Shown here: in pieces, positions 1 to 7,484 of the stretch
How positions within the stretch are numbered: position 1 is the stretch's first letter
Layout of the letters: each line of letters starts with the position of its first letter
Assembly (NCBI RefSeq): GCF_043555865.1
Contig: NZ_JBIGHY010000001.1
Location: forward strand, 372,001 to 436,000
DNA: 64,000 bases
Source of the DNA: Pelomonas dachongensis
GTDB taxonomy: Bacteria; Pseudomonadota; Gammaproteobacteria; Burkholderiales; Burkholderiaceae_C
Reading direction: 5' to 3'
The notes under the pieces: model-generated
Seen by the model: only the letters and a program-made list of their open reading frames with translations
Database searches by the model: none
Told to the model about the DNA's origin: nothing
Position numbers and translations under genes: made by a program

Positions 1-1254
1 ATGCCCGAGCCGCCCAAGCTGGTCTTCACGCTGGCTTTCGTCGCATCCGCCTGGGCCTGGAGCTTCGCCATCGCCGGCGCCGCGCTGCGCTTCCTGTCGG
101 GCCACCACCCGGCCGTGCGCTACGTGGCGGATGCGTCGTACTGGATCTACCTGGTGCACCTGCCGGTGGTGGCTGCGCTGCAGGTGTGGGTGGGCCACTG
201 GCCGCTTCACTGGGCGCTGAAGTTTCCGTTCATCGTCGCCACCAGCCTGGCGCTGCTCCTGCTCAGCTACCACTTGCTGGTGCGCTCGACGGTCATCGGC
301 AAGCTGCTCAACGGCAAGGTCTACCCGCGCGGTGCGGCGCCGGTGGAACAGCCGCCGCCCGCTGGCGGCGACGGCGTCGTCGCGCAGTTGCGTGGCGTGT
401 CCAAGCGCTATGGCACCGTGGAAGCGCTGAGCCGCGTGGACCTGGACCTGAAGCGTGGCGAGCTGCTGGCGCTGTTAGGCCCCAACGGCGCGGGCAAGTC
501 CACCGCCATCTCGCTGTGGCTGGGGCTGAACGAGGCGGATGCGGGCGAGGTGCGCCTGCTGGGCGGCGCGCCGCAGGACATCGCAAGGCGGCGCGGCCTG
601 GGCGTCATGATGCAGAACGTCGAACTGCCGAAGGACCTGAAAGTGCACGAGCTGGTGGCCCTGTCCGCCAGCTACTACCCGCAGCCCATGACGGTGAAGG
701 AGGCGCTGGAACGCGCCGGCATCGCCCCGCTGGCGAGCCGGCCCTACGGCAAGCTGTCCGGCGGCCAGAAGCGGCAGGTGCAGTTCGCACTGGCCATCTG
801 CGGTCGACCGCGCGTGCTGTTCCTGGACGAGCCCACCGTGGGCCTGGACCTGCAGGCCCGCGAGGCGCTGTGGCAGCACATCCGCACGCTGCTGAGCGAG
901 GGTTGCTCCATCCTGCTGACCACGCACTACCTCGAAGAAGCCGAGGCGCTGGCCACCCGCGTGGCCGTGCTGGGCAAGGGGCGCGTCATCGCGTCGGGCA
1001 GCGTGGACGAGATGCGCGCGCTGGTGTCGCGCCGCCACGTGCGCTGCGAGACCACGCTGCCCGCCGGCGAGGTGCGGCGCTGGCCCGGCGTGGTGGACGT
1101 GAGCGGCGACCACGACCAGCTCGCCATCGTCGCCACCGATGCCGAAGGCGTCGTGCGCCGCCTGCTGGCCGCCGACCCCTCGCTCTCGCGTCTGGAGGTC
1201 CGCCAGGCCGGGCTCAACGACGCCTTCAACACCCTGACCCGGGAGGCCGCATGA
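1..1254 (+). CDS. Acyltransferase-3 C-terminus fused to ABC transporter ATPase (5' end may lie outside window)
   Basis: Residues 1-105 carry several hydrophobic segments and the motif SYWIYLVHLP, typical of the last membrane helices of acyltransferase-3/OpgC proteins. After a Pro/Ala linker (about 106-125) comes a complete ABC ATPase: Walker A GPNGAGKST at 160-168, signature LSGGQ at 252-256, Walker B LFLDEP at 273-278 and an H-loop TTH. The open frame already runs at base 1, so more acyltransferase helices probably lie upstream. The stop overlaps the start of the permease gene by ATGA, so the two should form one exporter. Inferred role: coupling acylation of an envelope molecule to its export. 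The ABC part is certain; the substrate is unknown. Confidence 0.85.
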   Translation: MPEPPKLVFTLAFVASAWAWSFAIAGAALRFLSGHHPAVRYVADASYWIYLVHLPVVAALQVWVGHWPLHWALKFPFIVATSLALLLLSYHLLVRSTVIGKLLNGKVYPRGAAPVEQPPPAGGDGVVAQLRGVSKRYGTVEALSRVDLDLKRGELLALLGPNGAGKSTAISLWLGLNEADAGEVRLLGGAPQDIARRRGLGVMMQNVELPKDLKVHELVALSASYYPQPMTVKEALERAGIAPLASRPYGKLSGGQKRQVQFALAICGRPRVLFLDEPTVGLDLQAREALWQHIRTLLSEGCSILLTTHYLEEAEALATRVAVLGKGRVIASGSVDEMRALVSRRHVRCETTLPAGEVRRWPGVVDVSGDHDQLAIVATDAEGVVRRLLAADPSLSRLEVRQAGLNDAFNTLTREAA

Positions 1255-2042
1255 ACACGCTGACCCACACCACCCCGGCGCTGCATGTGCCCGCGCACTC
1301 GGTCGCCAGCGTCTACCTGCTGGAGACTTGGCTGGAGCTGCTGCGCCTGCTGCGCTCGCCGGCCTTCGCACTGCCGATGTTCCTGCTACCGGTCGGCACC
1401 TACCTGCTGTTTGCGTTTGCCGTGGCGGGCGAGATGGTGGCCAAGGACCCGGACGCCGGCCGCTTCATGTTCGCCGGCTTCTCGGTGATGGCCGTCACGA
1501 TGGCCGCGCTGTTCGCCACCTGCCCCAACCTCGCACTGGAGCGCGAGCAAGGCCTGCTGACGCTCAAGCGCGCGCAACCTGCACCGCCAGGCGCGTGGCT
1601 GACGGCCAAGATCGTGGCCGGCGTCGTGTGCGGGGCCATCGCCTACCTGCCCATCCTCGTGCTGGCGGCCGTCACCGGCCAGGCCCGGCTGGATGGCGCG
1701 CAGCTGGCGGCGATGAGCGCCGTGCTGGTGGCCGGCACCATTCCGTTCTGTGCACTGGGCCTGATGCTGGGTGCGCTGACCAGTGGCTCGGCCGCGCCGG
1801 CTTACGCCAACCTGGCCTACCTGCCGGGGCTGTACCTGTCGGGCGTGTTTTTCCCGCTGCCGAAGTCCATGCACTTCCAGACCGTGTTCTGGCCGCACTT
1901 CCACCTGGACCAGCTCGTCTTCGCCGCTGGCGGTGTCACCAAGTTCCAGTGGATCTCGCCGCAGATGGCCTTCGCCGTCCTGCTGAGCTTCACGCTGCTG
2001 TGCAGCGGCGTGGCACTTCATCGCCTGAAGCGGCGGGGCTGA
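1251..2042 (+). CDS. ABC-2 type transporter permease
   Basis: A 263-residue integral membrane protein with about six hydrophobic segments and the layout of ABC-2 permeases: a cytoplasmic N-terminus, a first helix near residues 40-60, and an FFPLPKSMHFQ loop before the last helices, as in drug/polysaccharide-type exporters. Its ATG overlaps the stop of the ATPase fusion gene (ATGA), implying translational coupling. With the upstream ATPase it should form a homodimeric exporter. The long upstream extension of this frame is a shadow of the ATPase gene and was not used. The cargo cannot be deduced. Confidence 0.9.
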   Translation: MNTLTHTTPALHVPAHSVASVYLLETWLELLRLLRSPAFALPMFLLPVGTYLLFAFAVAGEMVAKDPDAGRFMFAGFSVMAVTMAALFATCPNLALEREQGLLTLKRAQPAPPGAWLTAKIVAGVVCGAIAYLPILVLAAVTGQARLDGAQLAAMSAVLVAGTIPFCALGLMLGALTSGSAAPAYANLAYLPGLYLSGVFFPLPKSMHFQTVFWPHFHLDQLVFAAGGVTKFQWISPQMAFAVLLSFTLLCSGVALHRLKRRG

Positions 2043-2043
2043 C

Positions 2044-2069
2044 GGTCGCGCGCTGACCCGCGCGCGACC
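2044..2069. terminator. GC-rich hairpin between convergent genes
   Basis: A perfect 9-bp stem (GGTCGCGCG at 2044-2052, CGCGCGACC at 2061-2069) with an 8-nt loop sits directly after the permease stop and before the 3' end of the opposite-strand gene. There is no T-run, so it is at best a weak or bidirectional terminator. Confidence 0.4.
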
Positions 2070-2084
2070 CGATGCACCGGGCGA

Positions 2085-2762
2085 TCAGCGCTTGGCGTTG
2101 GCCGACGCTTCGACGCTCACCGAGCGGTCGGCAGGCGAGGCCATGGCGTTGGCGCTGCCCGAACCCTGGCCATTGCGGCCCGCGGCCGGCGTGGCCGGAG
2201 CGGCGGGCGTGGCAGGCGCCGGAGTGGCCGCGTTGCCGCCGCCCTGGCCGGCCAGGGTGCCGCTGGCACCGATGGGACTGCCGGTGAGTGCGCCGCTCAC
2301 CGCGCCATTGGCGCTGCCGGAGCCGCTGGCCGCCGTGGCGCCCCCTTGGTCCTTCAGCCCTTGCCCGGCAACGTGCGCGCCGGCCATCTGGTCAGTGACC
2401 GTCGTCCGTGCGGCATCGACACCACCTCGCGCGGCGGTGCGGGCCTCACCGAGCTTGTCGGTGGTCGTCTGCGCTACGCCACCGACGGCGCCGGTCGCGT
2501 TGTGCTTCAGGTTGCCGACCTGGGACTTGGTGCGGTCGACGCTGCCGCGCAGCAGCGACGCATCGGCGGTGCCGGTGGCACGGCCGCCGATGTCCAGCGC
2601 GCGGGGTGACAGCGTGCCGTTCAGCCCGCCGGTGAGGCCGCCACCGGCAGCGCCGCCGCCCAGCAGGCCGGCCGCGTGGGCGTGGGAGGCGATGAGGCCG
2701 GCGGCCATGGCGACAGCGCTCAGCGTCTGGCGAACGAAGTGAGTGCGACGGGTTGCAGTCAT
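2085..2762 (-). CDS. Exported Ala/Gly-rich low-complexity protein
   Basis: The protein has 225 residues, with a signal peptide (positive N-terminus, hydrophobic core, cleavage near SHAHA-AG around residue 31). The mature part is dominated by Ala, Gly, Ser and Thr. It has a Gly-rich start (GLLGGGAAGGG), a central stretch with VDRTKSQVGNLK and VAQTTTDKLGEARTAA that could form amphipathic helices, and an Ala/Pro/Thr-rich tail. No enzyme motif or cysteine is visible. GGAGAT lies upstream of the ATG. It was not assigned to a characterised family; a structural or surface role is only a guess. It is a single gene, convergent with the ABC pair. Confidence 0.6.
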   Translation of the reverse strand: MTATRRTHFVRQTLSAVAMAAGLIASHAHAAGLLGGGAAGGGLTGGLNGTLSPRALDIGGRATGTADASLLRGSVDRTKSQVGNLKHNATGAVGGVAQTTTDKLGEARTAARGGVDAARTTVTDQMAGAHVAGQGLKDQGGATAASGSGSANGAVSGALTGSPIGASGTLAGQGGGNAATPAPATPAAPATPAAGRNGQGSGSANAMASPADRSVSVEASANAKR

Positions 2763-2873
2763 GTGGGATCTCCGGGGTGGTTGGCTCGGAAGGGCCGGCG
2801 GTTTGCGGCCCTTTCACTGCGTACAACGACTGCTCCCGGCAGATCCTTCCCGCCCCGCTTGCAACGCTTTGTG

Positions 2874-4172
2874 TCAGCGTTCCTGCCGCTGCTGCAAGCG
2901 CTCCGGCACGACGCGCAGGTCGTCCGCCACCAAGCCGCGGCCGAACACCGGGTCGCTGCCCGGCGCGCCGAGGTCCACGGCCTGAGCCGCCAGCGTCTCG
3001 ACTGCTGCCGCCGCGCCGGTCACGTCGGGCGCGCGCAGCTGCGCGGCCAGCAAACCTGCCACCAGCGGCGCCGCGAACGACGTACCGCGTGCGACGCCGT
3101 AGCCCCCCCCGCTGCGCGCCACAGCCATGTCGGCGCCGGGGGCCGCCCACATCACCTGCGGCCCCTGCGCTGCCTCGGGCAGCACGCGGCGTGACATGTT
3201 GACGCCCGTCACGCCCACCACGCCGGCATAGGCCGCCGGGAACAGCGGCGGCGCGGCCGGGCCGTCGTTGCCCACGGCCGCCACCAGCAGGTGGCCGCGC
3301 TGCACCAGCGCCGCGACGCCGCGTTGCAGCAGCAAGTTCTGCGGGCCGACGAGGCTCACATTGACGACGGCCACGCGCTCGCGCGCCATCCACGCCAGCG
3401 CGCCCACCACGGCCTCGGCCGAGCCGCCGTCGGGCTGGTCGCAATAAACGTCGGCGGCGAACAACTCGGCCCCGCTGGCGGCGCCCGCGAAGCCGCGGTC
3501 GCGGCCCACCAGCAGCGATGCGACCGCCGTGCCGTGTTCGCTGGGTACCGGCTGGCCGCCGCAACCCCAGCTGGCGCCATCGGCACGGCGCAGTGCCGCG
3601 TGGCGGCGGTCCACGCCGCCGTCGATCAGACCCACGCGCACGGGCCCCGTCGGCCTGGCGCTGGTGCCGCCGCCGCTCGCCACGTCGCCGCTGCGGACAT
3701 ACAGGTGGTTGTAGTCGGCCTGCAGGTCGGGCTGGGCCGCCCGCAGCTGCGCCAGCGCGTCGGCCGTGGCCAGCCCCGGCGGCACGCGCAGCACGACGTG
3801 ACGCAGGTCCAGCTCGGGCCAGGCCTTGTCGCGCAGCACGGTGAGGCCCAGTGCTGCAGCGGCAGCCAGCGCGTTGTCGCCAGGCGACACCAGCACCAGC
3901 TCGCGCCGGCGGATGGGCTCGCCGCGCGGGTCGGCCTCGACGACGTCGGCATGGCGGCGCAGCAGGTCGCGCGCCACCGTCGTGCGCAGGTCCAGCAGTG
4001 GCGTCGTCGACAACAGCAGCTCGGGCAGCGGCTGCGCGACGCGATCCACCACGCCGCCCACGACGCCGGGCAGGCGCTGCACGCTGGGCAACTGCGGCAG
4101 GCGCAGCTGGCCCTGGGCGGCGACGCTCAGCGTGGCGAGGAAGGACAGGGCGATAACGGATTTCACGGGCAT
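2874..4172 (-). CDS. Secreted subtilisin-like serine protease (S8)
   Basis: The protein has 432 residues. The ATG at 4172 was chosen because it begins a clean signal peptide (MPVKSVIALSFLATLSVAAQG); the frame extends to an upstream TTG that would bury it. The catalytic triad is visible: Asp184 in VGLIDGGVD, His213 in SEHGTAVAS, Ser365 in GTSFAAP, with the oxyanion Asn302 in VGND. Residues 25-170 form a long region before the catalytic domain, possibly a propeptide or inhibitor-like domain. The gene is divergent from an ECF sigma gene 61 bp away. Such proximity suggests, but does not prove, that the sigma factor controls it. Export to the periplasm or outside is expected. Confidence 0.88.
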   Translation of the reverse strand: MPVKSVIALSFLATLSVAAQGQLRLPQLPSVQRLPGVVGGVVDRVAQPLPELLLSTTPLLDLRTTVARDLLRRHADVVEADPRGEPIRRRELVLVSPGDNALAAAAALGLTVLRDKAWPELDLRHVVLRVPPGLATADALAQLRAAQPDLQADYNHLYVRSGDVASGGGTSARPTGPVRVGLIDGGVDRRHAALRRADGASWGCGGQPVPSEHGTAVASLLVGRDRGFAGAASGAELFAADVYCDQPDGGSAEAVVGALAWMARERVAVVNVSLVGPQNLLLQRGVAALVQRGHLLVAAVGNDGPAAPPLFPAAYAGVVGVTGVNMSRRVLPEAAQGPQVMWAAPGADMAVARSGGGYGVARGTSFAAPLVAGLLAAQLRAPDVTGAAAAVETLAAQAVDLGAPGSDPVFGRGLVADDLRVVPERLQQRQER

Positions 4173-4195
4173 TTGAAGGATAACGAGCGAGACGG

Positions 4196-4218
4196 GGAAC
4201 AAAATCCGCGCCTCGTCC
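4196..4218 (+). promoter_or_regulatory. Possible ECF-type promoter ahead of the sigma gene
   Basis: GGAAC at 4196-4200, followed after 13-15 bp by CGTCC (4214-4218), resembles the -35/-10 pair of ECF sigma promoters. It lies 16 bp before the sigma gene's ATG. The spacing is slightly short and the call rests on sequence alone; it would fit autoregulation. Confidence 0.28.
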
Positions 4219-4233
4219 GTTGTCCCCGCATCG

Positions 4234-4731
4234 ATGCCCGAAAACCTTGCCGAACTTCGTCAGGCCATGGCCGAGCTGCTGCCGCGGCTGCGCCGTTTCG
4301 GCCGCACGCTGGCCCGCACCTCCGAAGACGCCGACGACCTGGTGCAGGTCGCCATCGAGAAGGCGCTGACGCGCACCGACCAGTGGACGCCTGGAACACG
4401 TCTGGACAGCTGGATGTTTCGCATCATGCAGAACGCGTGGATCGATGAATTGAGGGCGCGCGAGCGGCGCGGCCAGACCTTCCTGCCCGAGGAGGCCGGC
4501 GAGCAGGTGGGCGATGGCGCCGCGTCGGGCGCGGCGCTGGATGCCATCCTGGTGCGCAAGGCGGTGGCGTCGCTGAGTGATGAGCACCGCACGGTGGTTG
4601 CCTTGGTGCTGGTGGAGGGCCTGAGCTACCAAGAAGCGTCCGAGACGCTGGGTGTGCCGGTCGGCACGGTCACAAGCCGCCTGTCCCGTGCCCGCGAGGC
4701 GCTGCAGCAACTGCTGGGAGAGTGGCCATGA
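4234..4731 (+). CDS. ECF-family RNA polymerase sigma factor
   Basis: This 165-residue sigma-70 family protein has only regions 2 and 4. Region 2 includes EDADDLVQVAIEKAL and the -10-contacting segment DSWMFRIMQNAWIDELR (about residues 58-75). Region 4 has the helix-turn-helix LSYQEASETLGVPVGTVTSRLSRARE near the C-terminus. The length matches ECF factors. Its stop overlaps the start of the next gene (ATGA), which encodes a membrane protein with anti-sigma layout. It is divergent from the subtilase. The activating signal cannot be read from sequence. Confidence 0.93.
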   Translation: MPENLAELRQAMAELLPRLRRFGRTLARTSEDADDLVQVAIEKALTRTDQWTPGTRLDSWMFRIMQNAWIDELRARERRGQTFLPEEAGEQVGDGAASGAALDAILVRKAVASLSDEHRTVVALVLVEGLSYQEASETLGVPVGTVTSRLSRAREALQQLLGEWP

Positions 4732-5330
4732 GCCCGCAAGATGACGAACAACTGCTGAAGGCCGAACGCTGGCGCATGACCGCCGCCTTCGATGAGGTGC
4801 TGACGGAGCCGGTGCCGGACCGTCTGACGGCGCCGCTGGCCGCCCCGGCGGCCCCCGTCGTGGATCTGGGCGCGGTGCGGGCACGGCGCCGGGGCCTGCC
4901 AGGCTGGGCCGCCTGGGGCGGCATGGCGGCGACGCTGGTGCTGGGAACGCTGCTGGGCATGCGGCTGGCGCCGCCCGCCGAGGACCGAGGCGGCCGGCTG
5001 CTGGCCAGCGGTGCCATCGCGCAGGCGCTGGAGCGGCAACTCGCCAGTGCACCGGCGGGCTCGGTGGCCGTTCAGATCAGCTTCAAGGCCAAGGATGGCC
5101 GCTTCTGCCGCAGCTTCTCGACCCCGACCGCGGCAGGCCTGGCATGCCGCGAGGAGGACGGCGTGTGGGCGTTGCAGCAGGTGGCGCAGGTCAACGAACT
5201 GGCGGGTGATCTGCGCCAGGCGTCCAGCAGCCTGCCGCCGTCGGTGCTGGCCGCGGTGGATGCGGCGATGGAGGGTGAAGCGCTGAATGCCGAACAGGAG
5301 AAGGCGGCGCGCGACGCGGGCTGGCGCTGA
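4728..5330 (+). CDS. Probable membrane anti-sigma factor
   Basis: The protein has 200 residues, with ATG at 4728 overlapping the sigma gene's stop and GGGAGAG just upstream. A cytoplasmic N-terminal part of about 55 residues is followed by one transmembrane helix (GWAAWGGMAATLVLGTLLGM) and a periplasmic domain that includes KAKDGRFCRSFSTP and a second cysteine. The layout and translational coupling to an ECF sigma gene point to the cognate anti-sigma factor. The zinc motif HxxxCxxC is absent, so it is not a ZAS-type protein. The periplasmic domain could sense an envelope signal or be a target of proteolysis. Confidence 0.75.
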   Translation: MSPQDDEQLLKAERWRMTAAFDEVLTEPVPDRLTAPLAAPAAPVVDLGAVRARRRGLPGWAAWGGMAATLVLGTLLGMRLAPPAEDRGGRLLASGAIAQALERQLASAPAGSVAVQISFKAKDGRFCRSFSTPTAAGLACREEDGVWALQQVAQVNELAGDLRQASSSLPPSVLAAVDAAMEGEALNAEQEKAARDAGWR

Positions 5331-5380
5331 ACATCCCCGCCCGCCGAGGGCCGGGCCGTTCCCAAGCGGTCCCGATCAGG

Positions 5381-5399
5381 CTCGCCCGCGTGCGGCGAG
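5381..5399. terminator. Weak hairpin between convergent genes
   Basis: CTCGCC (5381-5386) pairs with GGCGAG (5394-5399) around a 7-nt loop, between the anti-sigma stop and the TetR 3' end. There is no T-run; it is weak evidence of a terminator. Confidence 0.2.
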
Positions 5400-5404
5400 G
5401 GGCA

Positions 5405-6037
5405 TCACACCTCCAGGCTGCGCCAGATCAGTTCCGTCAGCAGCAGCCGGGCGCGCTCGAAGTCCTCGCCGTCCAGCTCCGGCTTGCCCATGTAGAGCGC
5501 GAACTGCGGACCCAGGTCCGCATACGCCTGGGTGGACGACCAGATCAGGAACATCAGGTGCGTGAAGTCCACCCGCCGCACCAGACCCTGGTCCGCCCAG
5601 CGCTCGAAGCGCGCCACGTCGGCGTGCAGCAGCGGCATGACCTGCGCCTTCAGCACGTCCTGGTAGCGCGGCGCGCCGGCCATGATCTCGCGCGTGAAGA
5701 CGGCGTTGCCGCTGGGCCGCTCGCGGCTGAAGCGCAGCTTGACGGCTACATAGGTCTGGATGGCAGCCCGCGGCTCGGTGGCCTCAGTGATGGCCGTCAT
5801 GCTGGCCATCCACTCGCCCATGACGCTGTCCAGCACCGCCAGGTACAGCTCCTCCTTGCTGGGCCAGTGGTACAGCAGGTTCTGCCGTGACAAGTCCAGC
5901 GCGGCGGCGATGTTGTCGAGGCTGACGCCTTCAAACCCGAATCGGGCGAACTGGCGCTCGGCTTCGGCCAGGATGGTCTCCTGCTTGCGCAAGGTGGCGG
6001 CGCGGGGCGTGCGGGCGAGGGGAGCAGTCACGGTCAT
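5405..6037 (-). CDS. TetR-family regulator, RutR-like
   Basis: A 210-residue protein with an N-terminal TetR helix-turn-helix (ILAEAERQFARFGFEGVSLDNIAAALDLSRQNLLYHWPSKEELY). Its C-terminal region looks like the RutR/YcdC ligand domain, including the stretch around FTHLMFLIWSSTQAYAD. The ATG at 6037 gives MTVTAPLARTPRA; an ATG at 6064 would add nine residues. It is divergent from a pyrimidine-catabolism operon, and RutR proteins respond to uracil/thymine. Control of that operon by a pyrimidine or its breakdown product is therefore the natural inference. Repeats in the intergenic region could be its operator. Confidence 0.85.
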   Translation of the reverse strand: MTVTAPLARTPRAATLRKQETILAEAERQFARFGFEGVSLDNIAAALDLSRQNLLYHWPSKEELYLAVLDSVMGEWMASMTAITEATEPRAAIQTYVAVKLRFSRERPSGNAVFTREIMAGAPRYQDVLKAQVMPLLHADVARFERWADQGLVRRVDFTHLMFLIWSSTQAYADLGPQFALYMGKPELDGEDFERARLLLTELIWRSLEV

Positions 6038-6078
6038 GCACCGGATTCTGACGTTACGCACCATGTGCTTGCTGCGGG

Positions 6079-6110
6079 TTTTTACGTCTAGGTCAATTTT
6101 TACGGCCTAG
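6079..6110. promoter_or_regulatory. Repeated/palindromic operator-like element between TetR gene and preT
   Basis: TTTTTACG occurs twice, at 6079-6086 and 6097-6104, 18 bp apart, each followed by (g/t)cCTAG-like sequence. The element also holds an inverted repeat: CTAGGTC (6088-6094) against GGCCTAG (6104-6110). It lies in the AT-richer spacer between the divergent regulator and the preT start, a typical place for a TetR operator. It does not match the E. coli RutR consensus TTGACCANNTGGTCAA. Confidence 0.5.
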
Positions 6111-6143
6111 TAATGTTTGGCTGTTTTCCCTTGGGAGATTCCC

Positions 6144-7484
6144 GTGGACCTAGCCGATCTGAAGTCCGGCCGACTGCCCCCCGACGACTACGCACGCAAC
6201 TTTGCCGATGTGCATCCGCCGCTGAACCGCACGCAGGCGCTGATCGAGGCGGAGCGCTGCTACTACTGCTATGCCGCCCCCTGCCAGACAGCCTGTCCCA
6301 CGGGCATCGACATTCCGGCATTCATCCAGCGCGTGGCACAGGACAACGTGCGCGGCGCGGCCGAGGCGATCCTGACGGCCAACCCGCTGGGCGGCATGTG
6401 CGCGCGCGTCTGCCCGACCGAGGTGTTGTGCGAGCAAGCCTGCGTGCGCAACACCCACGAGAGCAAGCCGGTCGAGATCGGCCTGCTGCAGCGCTATGCG
6501 GTGGAGGGGCACTTCGCCACACCCGGGGCCCGGCCGCTGTTCGAGCGCGCGGCGGCAACTGGCAAGTGCGTGGCGGTGGTGGGCGCCGGTCCGGCCGGCC
6601 TGGCCGCCGCGCACGGCCTGGCGCGGCGCGGGCATGACGTGACGCTGTTCGACGCGGCGCCCAAGCTGGGCGGGCTGAACGAGTACGGCCTGGCCACCTA
6701 CAAGGTGGCCGGCGGCTTTGCGCAGCAGGAGATCGACTGGCTGCTGAGCATCGGCGGCATCACGCCGAAACTCGACTGTCGACTCGGCCGCGACATCTCG
6801 GTCGACGGCCTGTTAGCCGACTACGACGCCGTCTTCCTGGGGCTGGGGCTCGCGGGCGTCAACACGCTGGGCATTGCCGAGCCCGAGTTGCCAGGGTTGC
6901 GCGATGCCGTGGACTTCATCGCCGAACTGCGCCAGAACCCGCCCGAAGCGGTGGCGGTGGGCCGCAAGGTCGTCGTCATCGGCGGCGGCATGACGGCGGT
7001 CGATGCCGCCGTGCAGAGCCGGCTGCTGGGCGCCGAGCAGGTGACGATGGTCTACCGCCGCGGGCCGGAAGGCCTGTCGGCCTCTACGCACGAGCAGCAC
7101 TGGGCGCAGACGAATGGCGTGACGATCCGCTGCTGGGCCCGGCCGCTGGCCGTGGAGGCCCAGGGCGGCATCGTCAGGGGCATGCGCTTCGCGGCGACGA
7201 AGCTCGAAGGCGGCCAACTGGCGGACACCGGCGAGCAGTTCTTCATCGAGGCCGACCTGGTGTTGCGCGCCATCGGCCAGACCTATGAACCCGACGGCAG
7301 CGCCATCGAGTTGCAGGGCGGGCGCATCAAGACCGACGCCCAGTTCCGCACCAGCCTGGCGCGCGTCTGGGCCGGCGGCGACTGCCGTCATGGGGGGCGC
7401 GACCTGACAGTGGAGGCTGTCGAGCACGGCAAGCGCGCCGCCGAGTCCATTCACGCTGAACTGACGGGGGTGGCCCATGGCTGA
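6144..7484 (+). CDS. preT: NAD-dependent dihydropyrimidine dehydrogenase, subunit PreT
   Basis: Flavoprotein subunit that takes electrons from NADH for reduction of uracil/thymine to the dihydro forms, in complex with PreA in the cytoplasm. GTG at 6144 was chosen because GGGAGA lies 5 bp upstream; the frame extends to a TTG without a ribosome site. The N-terminus has the cysteine clusters CYYCYAAPCQTACP and CARVCPTEVLCEQAC for 4Fe-4S centres. Then come a FAD-binding GAGPAGLAAAHG and an NAD(P)-binding GGGMTAVDAA. The length of 446 residues fits PreT. It overlaps preA by 8 bp. It is the first gene of the operon. Confidence 0.93.
   Translation: MDLADLKSGRLPPDDYARNFADVHPPLNRTQALIEAERCYYCYAAPCQTACPTGIDIPAFIQRVAQDNVRGAAEAILTANPLGGMCARVCPTEVLCEQACVRNTHESKPVEIGLLQRYAVEGHFATPGARPLFERAAATGKCVAVVGAGPAGLAAAHGLARRGHDVTLFDAAPKLGGLNEYGLATYKVAGGFAQQEIDWLLSIGGITPKLDCRLGRDISVDGLLADYDAVFLGLGLAGVNTLGIAEPELPGLRDAVDFIAELRQNPPEAVAVGRKVVVIGGGMTAVDAAVQSRLLGAEQVTMVYRRGPEGLSASTHEQHWAQTNGVTIRCWARPLAVEAQGGIVRGMRFAATKLEGGQLADTGEQFFIEADLVLRAIGQTYEPDGSAIELQGGRIKTDAQFRTSLARVWAGGDCRHGGRDLTVEAVEHGKRAAESIHAELTGVAHG

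Noticed and set aside
186..1250. Long upstream extension of the permease frame
   Set aside because: It runs over the ATPase gene in another frame, has Arg/Ala-rich composition and the permease begins cleanly at ATG 1251.
2446..5052. Long minus-strand frame across the subtilase and sigma genes
   Set aside because: It is a GC-rich shadow of the real genes with no recognisable domain.
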